Origin: Streptacidiphilus jeojiense
GTDB lineage: Bacteria; Actinomycetota; Actinomycetes; Streptomycetales; Streptomycetaceae
Direction of reading: 5' to 3'
Length of the DNA: 64,000 nucleotides
NCBI RefSeq assembly: GCF_000719095.1
Contig: NZ_JOEH01000003.1
Span: 246,537 to 310,536 of the forward strand
Positions 42,774-51,179 of the stretch are shown piece after piece. The translations under genes and the position numbers were made by a program. The notes beneath the pieces are model-generated. The model worked only from the letters and a program-made list of their open reading frames with translations, was not told the origin of the DNA and did no database searches. Numbering within the stretch: position 1 is the stretch's first letter; every line of letters begins with the position of its first letter.

Positions 42774-44714
42774 TCAGAGTTTCTGCACGCCGAGATCGGC
42801 GAAGAGCTTCCTGGCGGCGGGGTCGACAGAGTAGAGCGCCAGGCAGCGGATGGAACGGGTCATCAGCACGCCGTAGGCATTGCGCAACGCCCGGATGAGT
42901 TCGGTGTCGTCCTTGATCTGTGAGGCCTTGCTCCTCACGTGCTCGCGGTGGGCGACCCAGGCGCTGTCCTCCCACGTGAGATCGGGGCCCATGATCACGC
43001 CGCCCCACTCGTACTCGAGCCCTTGGGCCGTGTGCACGCACCCGATCTGCCCGAAGCCTCCGGGGTCGGTCGCCCAGAACTTCCTCTTGGGTATTCCCTG
43101 GGTGCTGTGGTTGTCGCCGGCGTTCCAGGGGCGTGCCCAGTCGGGATCGGGGCTGACGTCGGGGAAGGTGCCGGTGTCGTCGGTCCAGCCCCAGCACATT
43201 CCGGCGGTCATCCGGGCGCTCACGCCCGTCGGGTCCTTGCTCTGGAGGAAGGACTCCATCTCGGCAGCACTGTCAGCGTAGTAGAGCTCGAAAGGCTCAG
43301 GGTCGGTGGCGCCGTCCGGACGCCACGCGATGGGGTTCCCGGTCATGAGCCGGCTGACCCAGGTGTCGTATGTCGAGCTGCCGACGGTTCGGAGTACCCG
43401 GTCCAGGTTGATCGGCACGATCTCTACGCCGAGGTGCTGCAGCTCGCTCTTGAGTCTCTCAGGGGACCAGACCTCTTCCGCGAAGAGGCGTTGATCCCCG
43501 TCGATGAAGAAGACCGGCACACGAGCGTGGGTGACGACTTCCTCCACCGAGGTCGGCCCTGTCTGCCGCATCCCGAAGGAACCGGTCTTCGGTCGCAGGC
43601 TGAGGCGGTGGGCTTCGTCACAGACGAGCAGGTCCAGCTCGTCGGGACCGAACTTGTCGGCAATCTGCACCAGCGGCCTGAAGACCTTCTGGTGCCCCTT
43701 GGCAGCCCGCTTGAAGGTGTCGCGAGAGGCGACGCCTCCGGAAACGAAGGCAGCAGAGTGTCCAGCTTGCAGCGCTTCTCCCAGCGCGGTGAGCGCAACG
43801 AGTGATTTGCCGCTGCCCGCACGTCCCTCGATGACGAATACCCTTTTCATCCCCTGCGACCCGACGGCTGCCGTGGCATCGGCGATCGCCCGGACCGCCC
43901 GCAGTTGGTGTTCGACGAGACTGAACCGGGTGTGGCCGTCGACGATCGCCGCGGTCTCGTCGGTCAGAAGGTTGGTCGAGCGTCGACGTCCGAGCAACTC
44001 CTGTGCGGCCTCCGCGCCGGAGTCGGAGCTGAAGTTCGCGGTCAGGAATTTCTCCAGGTCCCCCGGTTGCCGTGCAGTGAACGTGGGGATCCCTGGGCGA
44101 GGGGACACCTGGCTTATCCACTGGTGCTCCGGATCCATCAGGTTGTGCAGGTAGGCCGCGCCTACGAGATTGACGTAGCGGTCGTCGAACATGCTGTGGT
44201 GCCTGCGCAGGTCGTCCATGTTGTTGCCGACCTGGACCGAAGGATGCTTGAGGTGCCTCTCGTACTCAGGGAACGGCGCGTAGACCAGATCCCTGGCGCA
44301 GCGCTGGCAGAGCGTGGTGTTACCCACCGCCCTGCACGAGGCGCAGAGCCCGGCTGTCTTCGACACGGTCGGACGCTCGATGCTGCCCCACTGCTTGAGC
44401 TCGATGACCGCGTAGCTGAGCCGTCCCGATGGATGTTGTCCTGCGAGGACGACGTCGATGTGGTTCATCTGGCCGTCGGCGAGGTACTCGATGAACATCC
44501 GCACCTGGCCGAGCCCGAGATTGTCCAGCGTGGTCGCCAGCTCGTAGACGCTCTCACGCCAGGACCTGACATCCGAGGGGCTCGGTTTCTTGTCCTTCGG
44601 GTGCGCGGCGGTGTAGCACTCACTGATCTTCCGGACCAACTGATGGCGGTCCCGTACCAGACGCTGTACGGACCAGAACGCCTCCAGCGGCTTCCAGCCG
44701 CTTCCAACCGCCAT
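42774..44714 (-). CDS. Putative PD-(D/E)xK nuclease fused to a DUF2075/Schlafen-type helicase
   Basis: A 646-residue protein. ATG 44714 has GGAGGT seven bases upstream; in-frame ATGs at 44771/44774 lack an SD. The N-terminal part has D87 (HIDVVL) and E105-x-K107 (YAVIELKQW), spaced as in PD-(D/E)xK nucleases. A zinc ribbon follows (CASC 124-127, CQRC 136-139). The helicase has Walker [10 protein letters not shown] (296-304), Walker [10 protein letters not shown] (363-370) and the late motif [14 protein letters not shown], matching DUF2075. The base composition is visibly less GC-rich than that of the neighbours. It stands alone between two truncated DUF255 copies. This suggests acquired DNA, possibly an antiviral nuclease-helicase. 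Confidence 0.8.
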   Translation of the reverse strand: MAVGSGWKPLEAFWSVQRLVRDRHQLVRKISECYTAAHPKDKKPSPSDVRSWRESVYELATTLDNLGLGQVRMFIEYLADGQMNHIDVVLAGQHPSGRLSYAVIELKQWGSIERPTVSKTAGLCASCRAVGNTTLCQRCARDLVYAPFPEYERHLKHPSVQVGNNMDDLRRHHSMFDDRYVNLVGAAYLHNLMDPEHQWISQVSPRPGIPTFTARQPGDLEKFLTANFSSDSGAEAAQELLGRRRSTNLLTDETAAIVDGHTRFSLVEHQLRAVRAIADATAAVGSQGMKRVFVIEGRAGSGKSLVALTALGEALQAGHSAAFVSGGVASRDTFKRAAKGHQKVFRPLVQIADKFGPDELDLLVCDEAHRLSLRPKTGSFGMRQTGPTSVEEVVTHARVPVFFIDGDQRLFAEEVWSPERLKSELQHLGVEIVPINLDRVLRTVGSSTYDTWVSRLMTGNPIAWRPDGATDPEPFELYYADSAAEMESFLQSKDPTGVSARMTAGMCWGWTDDTGTFPDVSPDPDWARPWNAGDNHSTQGIPKRKFWATDPGGFGQIGCVHTAQGLEYEWGGVIMGPDLTWEDSAWVAHREHVRSKASQIKDDTELIRALRNAYGVLMTRSIRCLALYSVDPAARKLFADLGVQKL

Positions 44715-44882
44715 CCCGTTTACCTCCAGTGAATGGAAGCTCTCCAGAGCCGATTCACTGGAACTTAGCATCATCGTATTGTCATTCAATCTGGATTTCC
44801 CTGGTCGGCTGCGGAAGGCGGACCACGGCGGAGCCGACCTGGGTGAGCACTTAGGGCTGAGCCGCGTGAGACGCTGGTTCGC

Positions 44883-45062
44883 ATGAACCGTCTTGCCGAC
44901 GCGACCTCGCCTTATCTGCTTCAGCACGCGGACAACCCGGTCGACTGGTGGCCCTGGTCGGCCGAGGCGATGGCCGAGGCTGCGCGGCGCGATGTGCCGG
45001 TGCTGCTGTCCGTCGGGTATGCGGCGTGCCACTGGTGCCAGTGCATTTGTAAAGGCTGGTAG
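44883..45062 (+). pseudogene. Truncated DUF255 (thioredoxin-domain) gene, copy 2
   Basis: ATG 44883 begins [19 protein letters not shown], continues VDWWPW and then [15 protein letters not shown], an intact DUF255 N-terminus through the CxxC. It then leaves the family at CAGTG and stops after 59 residues (TAG 45060-45062). About 160 bases are highly similar to copy 1, and about 20 bases upstream (GCGTGAGACGCTGG) are also shared, so the copied unit includes the promoter region. Confidence 0.82.
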
Positions 45063-45095
45063 TCCTGAACTGGACCTATGCCAAGAGGTGACAGC

Positions 45096-45230
45096 ATGAG
45101 TACCGAACGTGATGAACTCGACGCGGAGATCGAAGCCTGGGTGGCGGCGCAGGTCGCCGAGTCGCCTTCATGGACTCCCGAGAAGTGGGAGAGCATCCTC
45201 GCCGGCTTGAGGCCGAGCAAGTCGGAGTAG
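45096..45230 (+). CDS. 44-residue hypothetical protein
   Basis: ATG 45096 is preceded by AAGAGGTGACAGC. The 44 residues are acidic and helical, starting MSTERDELDAEIEAWVAAQV and ending with a WTPEKWESI segment and LRPSKSE. Small proteins with a similar WxAxxVAxxPxxTPE layout often lie beside integrases or other mobile genes in streptomycetes. Its last 15 bases recur exactly at 53448-53462 in the remnant zone. The function is unknown. It may be an accessory gene of the inserted DNA. Confidence 0.55.
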   Translation: MSTERDELDAEIEAWVAAQVAESPSWTPEKWESILAGLRPSKSE

Positions 45231-45434
45231 TGTCAGGCGATCCGGTGGCCTGGTCGAGGTCGCGCCCTCGCCTTGCGCTGCAGGGCCGCTTGGCTGCCCC
45301 GGCGGCTGGGTGCGTTGGGCCGCTTCCAGGCGGGCGGGTGCCCGGGTGCGCTGGGTGATCAGCGGTTCCAGTGGTTAAGGTCGGCGGGTGACTGCCGACT
45401 TTGACTTCACCCCTGCTGCTGCGGGGGAGGCGCG

Positions 45435-46412
45435 ATGACTTCGGGCCTGCAGCAGGCGCTCGACGCGCTGGACCGGCGGATCGTCGCCGCCCTGCAGATC
45501 GACGGGCGGGCTTCCTGGCGGCGGATCGCCGCCGCTCTGGACGAGCCCGAGCGGAAGATTGCGCGGCGCGGGAACCGGCTCCTGGAGAGCGGGGACGTCG
45601 AGGTGCGCGGGTTGGCGACGCGCGGTGAGACGGTCATCCTGCGGATGAACTGCCGGCCGGGGTCGGTGCGGGACATCGCCGTCGCCACCGGGCTGCGCGA
45701 GGACGCGATCTTCTCCTACGTCCTGGCCGGCGTGACCGACTGCGTCGCGGAACTGCAGTGCGCGCCCGGGCAGCTGGGGCGGCTGGTGCTGGACGAGGTT
45801 CCCGCGTTGCCCGGGCTGGTGCAGCAGCAGGTCTCGCCGGTGCTGCGGTACTTCCGCACGGTCCACGAGTGGTCGCCGGGGATCCTGCGCCCCGAGGAGG
45901 TCGAGGCGCTCGACAGCGGGGGCGTGCCGGCCGACGGGGTGGGCCTGCCCGAGCAGGAGTTGGCGCCTGACGAGCGCGCGGTGCTGGCAGCCCTGGTCGA
46001 GGACGGCCGGCGTACCAACGACGAACTCGCCGCCCTGGCAGGGGTGTCGGTGGCCACGGCGCGGCGCCGGGTGGAGTCGCTGACGCGCGACGGGCTGGTC
46101 AGCATCCGGGCCGTGGTGGAGCCCGCGCTGCTCGGCCTGCCGGTCGAGGCGCTGCTGTGGATCAGGACCAGGCCGGATGAGGTGGAGGAGGTCGGCCGAC
46201 TGCTGGTCGCCTCGCCGCTGGTGCGGTATGCGGCGGTGGTCATGGGGGAGTACCAGCTGCTGGTGCACGTGACCCAGCCCTCGAAGGAGGAGCTGCACCG
46301 GTTCCTGACCGAGCCCGCGTGGGTGCGGCGGGCGGAGGCCGTGCAGTCGCATCTGGTGGTCGAGGCGTGGAAGCGGAGCGGCGTGGTGGGCCGGGGGGGT
46401 CCGCTGCACTGA
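45435..46412 (+). CDS. Two-unit AsnC/Lrp-family regulator
   Basis: A 325-residue protein built of two AsnC/Lrp halves. The first helix-turn-helix is LDRRIVAALQIDGRASWRRI (about 11-30) with a sensor half after it, and the second is PDERAVLAALVEDGRRTNDE to VATARRRVESL (about 177-215) with a ligand-binding RAM-like half. ATG 45435 follows GGGGGAGG. It precedes the amidase and malonate genes on the same strand and is the obvious candidate regulator for them, sensing a small acid or amino acid. Repeats in the 134-bp gap downstream look like its operator. Confidence 0.88.
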   Translation: MTSGLQQALDALDRRIVAALQIDGRASWRRIAAALDEPERKIARRGNRLLESGDVEVRGLATRGETVILRMNCRPGSVRDIAVATGLREDAIFSYVLAGVTDCVAELQCAPGQLGRLVLDEVPALPGLVQQQVSPVLRYFRTVHEWSPGILRPEEVEALDSGGVPADGVGLPEQELAPDERAVLAALVEDGRRTNDELAALAGVSVATARRRVESLTRDGLVSIRAVVEPALLGLPVEALLWIRTRPDEVEEVGRLLVASPLVRYAAVVMGEYQLLVHVTQPSKEELHRFLTEPAWVRRAEAVQSHLVVEAWKRSGVVGRGGPLH

Positions 46413-46432
46413 CTACCCCGCTCGTGCGTCTG

Positions 46433-46483
46433 AAAAGTTCATGCAAGTGGCTGACATGTCTTAAAAGTTCATATCGATTGAAC
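46433..46483. promoter_or_regulatory. Direct and inverted repeats before the amidase gene
   Basis: AAAAGTTCAT occurs twice, 30 bp apart (46433-46442 and 46463-46472), about three helical turns. The second copy runs into the inverted repeat GTTCA-N7-TGAAC (46467-46483). The AT-rich setting between the AsnC regulator and the amidase fits an operator/promoter for the cassette. Confidence 0.6.
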
Positions 46484-46546
46484 CATTGACGAAAAAAGTC
46501 ACATCGGCCAATGTGGTGGCACACGCCCTGCTGCCCGAGGAACGCC

Positions 46547-47980
46547 ATGCATGTGAGCCCCACCGAAGCCGACGCGCTGTGTGCGCGCGACGCCGTCGAA
46601 ATCGCGGACCTGGTCCGTCGGCGGGAGCTCTCCGCGCGGGAGGTCGTCGCCGCCCACCTGGACCGGATCGGGCGGGTGAACGCGACCGTCAACGCAATCG
46701 TCACGCTGGACCCCGAGGGCGCGCTGGCGGCAGCCGGCCGGGCCGATGAACTGGCCGCCTCGGGAGCCGAACTGGGCCCGCTGCACGGTCTGCCCATCGC
46801 CTTCAAGGACACCCACGAAACCCGTGGCATGCGCACCACGCACGGTTCGCCGATCTTCGCCGAGCACGTGCCGGAGCAGGACGACATCCTGGTCCAGCGC
46901 ATCGAGGCGGCCGGCGCCATTCGCCTGGGCAAGACCAACGTCCCGGAGTTCGCCGCAGGGTCGCACACCTTCAACCGGGTCTTCGGGGCCACCCGCAACC
47001 CCTACGATCCGACCCGCTCGGCCGGAGGCAGCAGCGGCGGCGCCGCCGCTGCGCTCGCCGCTCGGCTGCAGCCGATCGCGGACGGCAGCGACATGGGCGG
47101 CTCGCTGCGCAACCCGGCCTCGTTCTGCAACGTGGTCGGACTGCGGCCGACCCCCGGCCGGGTCCCGGTGCTCGCCGCCGACGACCTGTGGGAGACGCTC
47201 GCGGTCGCGGGCCCCATGGGGCGCACCGTCGCCGACACCGCGCTACTGCTGTCGGTAATGGCTGGCCCTGACGCCCGCAGCCCGATCTCGCTGGAGACCC
47301 CCGGAGCGGTCTTCCGGGAGCCGCTCGCACCCGACCTCACCGGCCTCCGCGTCGCCTACGCGCCTGACCTCGGCGGGCGCGTCCCGGTCGACGCCGAGGT
47401 GCGGGCCGTGGTCGCCCGGCAGGTCGCGGTGCTGGAGGAGCTGGGCTGCCGCGTCACCGAGGACTGCCCCGACCTGGACGGTGCCGAGGACGTCTTCCGC
47501 ACCCTGCGGGCGCACTCCTTCCGGACCGGCTTCGGAGCCCTGAACGACGGGTCCCCCGACCGGTTCAAGCCCAGCCTGCTGTGGAACATCGAGGAGGGCC
47601 TGAAGCTCACCGCGGGCGACCTGGCCCGAGTGCAGGCCGAGCACGGCCGGATCCACCTCGCCGCCGCCGACTTCTTCAGCCGCTACGACGTGCTGATCGC
47701 CCCGGTAAGCCAGGTCGCGCCGTTCGACGTGGAGATCGAGTACCCGACCGTCGTCGACGGCCGGCCGCAGCACACCTATCTCGACTGGATGCGATCCGCC
47801 TACCTGCTGACCGTGCTCGGCGCGCCCGCACTGTCGGTACCGGCCGGCTTCACGCCCGCCGGCCTGCCGGTGGGGCTGCAGATCGTGGCCGCGCCGCGCG
47901 CCGAGCGCACCGTGCTGCGGGTCGGCGCGGCGTACGAGGCGGCCACCCGCCACGGCCGGACCGCGCCCCTCCTCCCGTAG
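46547..47980 (+). CDS. Amidase-signature enzyme of the malonate cassette
   Basis: A 477-residue amidase-signature (AS) hydrolase using the Ser-cis-Ser-Lys triad. The Lys lies in LPIAFKDTHE, the cis-Ser in AGGSSGG and the nucleophile Ser in GSDMGGSLRNPASF. ATG 46547 follows GAGGAA. It leads a run of genes for malonate uptake and use, so malonamate or a substituted malonamide is a reasonable substrate (compare malonamidase E2), but indole-acetamide or other amides fit the family equally well. The DUF3311 gene follows after 92 bases. Confidence 0.87.
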   Translation: MHVSPTEADALCARDAVEIADLVRRRELSAREVVAAHLDRIGRVNATVNAIVTLDPEGALAAAGRADELAASGAELGPLHGLPIAFKDTHETRGMRTTHGSPIFAEHVPEQDDILVQRIEAAGAIRLGKTNVPEFAAGSHTFNRVFGATRNPYDPTRSAGGSSGGAAAALAARLQPIADGSDMGGSLRNPASFCNVVGLRPTPGRVPVLAADDLWETLAVAGPMGRTVADTALLLSVMAGPDARSPISLETPGAVFREPLAPDLTGLRVAYAPDLGGRVPVDAEVRAVVARQVAVLEELGCRVTEDCPDLDGAEDVFRTLRAHSFRTGFGALNDGSPDRFKPSLLWNIEEGLKLTAGDLARVQAEHGRIHLAAADFFSRYDVLIAPVSQVAPFDVEIEYPTVVDGRPQHTYLDWMRSAYLLTVLGAPALSVPAGFTPAGLPVGLQIVAAPRAERTVLRVGAAYEAATRHGRTAPLLP

Positions 47981-48072
47981 GTCTCCCGCCCGACCCCGTG
48001 GGCGTCGCTCTCGCCGACGCTCGCCGTGACGCCCTTCCGTCCCCCGTCCTGACTCCCTCTGCTGGAGCAACC

Positions 48073-48309
48073 ATGATGCGAACTCCGCATGCGCTCTGGG
48101 CCGCCGTGCCCGTGCTGGCCCTCCTCGGCACGCCGTTCCTGCCCTTCGTCAACGGCCCCCACCTGTGGCTGGGCATTCCGTCCGTCATGTTCTGGTGCCT
48201 GCTGTGGACGGCCGGCACCACCGTGAGCCTGCTCCTGGTGGACCGCCGGTTCCGCGGCGGGGACGACGAGTCCGACGAGTACGACGACACCCAGGAGGCA
48301 GCAGCATGA
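48073..48309 (+). CDS. DUF3311 small membrane subunit
   Basis: A 78-residue protein with two membrane helices (about 8-28 and 32-55), a PxFxNGPHLWLGIPSVMFW segment typical of DUF3311 and an acidic C-terminal tail (GDDESDEYDDTQE). Its TGA overlaps the ATG of the symporter gene (ATGA), so the two are translationally coupled. DUF3311 proteins accompany sodium/solute symporters for small carboxylates, perhaps as an accessory subunit. Confidence 0.86.
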   Translation: MMRTPHALWAAVPVLALLGTPFLPFVNGPHLWLGIPSVMFWCLLWTAGTTVSLLLVDRRFRGGDDESDEYDDTQEAAA

Positions 48310-49760
48310 GCACCACCATGGTCATCACGACCGCCGGCATCGTCCTCGTCGCGCTGGTGGGACTGAGCGGACGCCGCCCGCCCAGCCGTGAACTGGGGGA
48401 GTGGACCGTCGGCAACCGCCGGTTCTCCACCGCGACCACCTGGTTCCTCCAGGCCGGCGAGTCCTTCACCACCTTCAGCTTCCTCGGCCTCGCAGGCATG
48501 GCCTTCAGCGCCGGCGTCGCCGCCTGCTTCGCCCTGTGCTACCTCGCCATCAACCTGGTCCTGCAGTACTTCACCGCCCCCCGCATGCGCCAACTCGGCC
48601 TTCGCGGCGGGTACGTGACCCAGGCGGACTTCTTCGTCGACCGGTACCGCAGCCCGCTGCTGGGACGGGTCGTCGCGGTGGTGGGCGCAGTGTTCCTGCT
48701 GCCCTACCTGCAACTGCAGATCACCGGCCTGGGCCTGATCGTCCAGCTGGCCACCGGCAGCAGCGCGGGCGGCCGCCTCAGCATGGTCCTGGCGACCGTG
48801 CTGACCGTCGGATTCGTGCTGTGGTCGGGCATCCGCGGCATCGCCAGGGTCGCCTACCTCAAGGACGCTCTGATGATCTTCGGGCTGGTCGCGCTGCTCA
48901 TCGGCGTCGCGGTGACCGTCCACGGCGGCATCGGCGGACTGTTCGCGACCGTCCGCGACACCCACCCGCAGCTGCTCACGCTGAACCAGGAGGGATACGA
49001 CGCGACCTTCTTCTTCACCGCGGTCCTCATCTCCGGCATCGGCGGCGGGCTGGGCACCATGGCCCACCTGTGGCCGCCGGTCCTGGCCGCACGCAGCGGG
49101 CGCGCCCTGCGCTCCAACGCCATCTGGCTGCCGCTGTACCAGATCGCCCTCGGCATACCGGTGATCATCGGATTCGCCGGAGTGCTGCTGGTGCGCAAGG
49201 GCACCGCGCCCAACGGCGTCGCCCTCACCCTGGCCGGACAGACCCTGCCGGGTTGGCTCGTCGGCGTCATCGCCGTCGCCGCAGCGTCGGCGGCGATGGT
49301 GCCCTCGGCGGCCATCCTGGTCGGCATCTCCAGCATGCTCTCCCGCAACCTGGTCGCCATCCGCTCCCCCCGCACCCAGCTGCGGGTCAACCACCTCTGC
49401 GTGGTCGTCGCCGCCGGACTGGCGCTGGCCCTCGGACTGGCCCGCCCCGGACTGCTGTCCAACCTACTGCTGCTCACCTACGGCGGCCTGACGCAGCTCG
49501 CCCCGGCGATCGCCATGGGCCTGGCCCGTACGGTCCGGCTGCACGCGGCAGCCGCCCTCGCCGGCATCCTGGCCGGGGTGGCCGTGCTGGTCTGGCTGAC
49601 CTTCGGCGGAGTGGACGTCGGTACCGTGGACACCGGCCTGATCGCCCTGGTCGTCAACATCGCCGTCACCACGGTGGCGGAGATCGCGGTCCGGCTCCGC
49701 CGTCCGGCCGCGACCCCCGTCGCACCAGCGCCCAGCACGCCGGCCCCCGTGTCGTCCTGA
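48306..49760 (+). CDS. Sodium:solute symporter (SSS), likely malonate carrier
   Basis: A 484-residue transporter with about 12-13 membrane helices. ATG 48306 overlaps the DUF3311 stop; longer frames read through that gene. SSS features include RELGEWTVGNRRFSTATTWF near the N-terminus, FLGLAGMAFSAGVAACFAL, DALMIFGLVALLIG and AAASAAMVPSAAILVGISSM, where small residues form the sodium site. Lying between an amidase and malonyl-CoA decarboxylase/synthetase genes, it most likely imports malonate or a related acid with sodium. Confidence 0.9.
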   Translation: MSTTMVITTAGIVLVALVGLSGRRPPSRELGEWTVGNRRFSTATTWFLQAGESFTTFSFLGLAGMAFSAGVAACFALCYLAINLVLQYFTAPRMRQLGLRGGYVTQADFFVDRYRSPLLGRVVAVVGAVFLLPYLQLQITGLGLIVQLATGSSAGGRLSMVLATVLTVGFVLWSGIRGIARVAYLKDALMIFGLVALLIGVAVTVHGGIGGLFATVRDTHPQLLTLNQEGYDATFFFTAVLISGIGGGLGTMAHLWPPVLAARSGRALRSNAIWLPLYQIALGIPVIIGFAGVLLVRKGTAPNGVALTLAGQTLPGWLVGVIAVAAASAAMVPSAAILVGISSMLSRNLVAIRSPRTQLRVNHLCVVVAAGLALALGLARPGLLSNLLLLTYGGLTQLAPAIAMGLARTVRLHAAAALAGILAGVAVLVWLTFGGVDVGTVDTGLIALVVNIAVTTVAEIAVRLRRPAATPVAPAPSTPAPVSS

Positions 49761-49785
49761 TCCACACACCGAGTCGGGAGTTCCG

Positions 49786-51105
49786 ATGAACGCACGCGAT
49801 GAGCAGCAGCGGGACCGCACGGAGGGGACGCCGACCCTCTCCCCGCTGCACCAGCTGCTCACCGACTGCGCCTCGCTGATGGGCGACGGCGGCGAGGCCT
49901 CCGTGCGCGCCGTGGCCACCCGGGCGCTCGCCCACTACGGGGAACTCGACGACGACGCCAAGCGGGAGTTCTTCGCCCACATCACCCGGGCGTACGACGC
50001 CGACGCCGACCGGGTGCGCGCGAGCTACCGGCAGTGGGAGGCCGCGAGGGCGGCAGGGGGGCAGGGCACCGAGGAGCTGACCGGGCTCTTCGACGCGGTC
50101 GAGCCCGCCCGCCAGCAGCTGCTGCGCCGCATGAACCACGCCCCCGAGGCCACCCCGGCCCTGGTGGACATGCGCGCCGACCTGCTCCGGCTGCTGCCCG
50201 ACCACCCGGAACTGCGCCCCCTCGACCACGACTTCCGCCACCTGCTCACCTCGTGGTTCAACCGCGGCTTCCTGCGGATGGCGGAAGTCACCGCCGACGC
50301 CCCGGCCGAGCTGCGCGCGCACCTGCTGCGCGGCGAGCGGGTCCACCCCATGGCCGGCGCCGACGAACTGCGCCGGCGGCTGGACCCCGCCGACCGACGC
50401 ATCTACGCCTTCTTCCACCCCTCCACCGGGAACATCCCGCTGGTCTTCGTGGAGGTCGCCCTGGTGCGCGGACTGCCCACCGAGATCACCCCGCTGCTCG
50501 CGCTCGGCCCCGCGATTCCCCCGGGCACGGCCGACACCGTCGCGCTGTACTCCATCAACAACACCCTCGACGGGCTGTCCGGGGTGTCCTTCGGTAGCTT
50601 CCTGATCAAACAGGTCATCGAGCAGGTGGGCGAGCAGCTCCCGCAGCTGACGCTGTTCGCCACACTCTCGCCGATTCCGGGCTTCCGCAGCTGGCTGGCG
50701 GAGCAGTCCGGGCAGGACGGCGAACTGCGGCGCCTTGTAGCGGACATGGATGCTTCCAGCGACCCGTCGATGCTCGGGCCAGCCGGGACCGCCCGGCTGC
50801 GCTCCCGGCTGCTGCCGGTCCTGGCCCGGTACATCGCGGTCGAGCGCCGCGCGGACGGGCGCCCGCTCGACCCGGTGGCCCGCTTCCACCTGGGCAACGG
50901 CGCCGCCGCCTGGCAGCTCGACTGGCCGGCCGACCCCTCCCCCCAGGCCTGGGACCAGTCCTACGGCGCGATGGTCAACTACCGCTACGAGCCGGCCGAA
51001 CTGGAGCGCCGGCACGAGGACTTCGTCCGCCGAGGCGTGGTGGCTGTCGACGGCCCCATGCGCGCCCTGCACGCCCCGGGGCCACCCCCGGACCGCCGCA
51101 CCTGA
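49786..51105 (+). CDS. matA: Malonyl-CoA decarboxylase
   Basis: Converts malonyl-CoA to acetyl-CoA and CO2. The 439 residues form an N-terminal helical oligomerisation part and a C-terminal GNAT-fold catalytic domain. Family signatures are HMTSWF-like HLLTSWFNRGFLRM, RRIYAFFHPSTGNIPLVFVE, YSINNTLDGLSGVSFGSFLI and FATLSPIPGFRSWL. The catalytic His/Ser candidates lie in FFHPSTG and SPIPGF. With MatB next to it, the pair makes acetyl-CoA from free malonate. It begins 25 bases after the symporter stop, which supports one operon. Confidence 0.93.
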   Translation: MNARDEQQRDRTEGTPTLSPLHQLLTDCASLMGDGGEASVRAVATRALAHYGELDDDAKREFFAHITRAYDADADRVRASYRQWEAARAAGGQGTEELTGLFDAVEPARQQLLRRMNHAPEATPALVDMRADLLRLLPDHPELRPLDHDFRHLLTSWFNRGFLRMAEVTADAPAELRAHLLRGERVHPMAGADELRRRLDPADRRIYAFFHPSTGNIPLVFVEVALVRGLPTEITPLLALGPAIPPGTADTVALYSINNTLDGLSGVSFGSFLIKQVIEQVGEQLPQLTLFATLSPIPGFRSWLAEQSGQDGELRRLVADMDASSDPSMLGPAGTARLRSRLLPVLARYIAVERRADGRPLDPVARFHLGNGAAAWQLDWPADPSPQAWDQSYGAMVNYRYEPAELERRHEDFVRRGVVAVDGPMRALHAPGPPPDRRT

Positions 51106-51179
51106 GCCGCGACCGCAGCAACGACATGTCTACGTCCCCGCCCTGGAAGCGGACGGCGATCACGAGAACGGAATTTCCG

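Noticed and set aside
44714..45032. Longer start for the nuclease-helicase gene reaching into the DUF255 copy
   Set aside because: The extra residues are simply the antisense of the DUF255 fragment. ATG 44714 has a well-placed GGAGGT.
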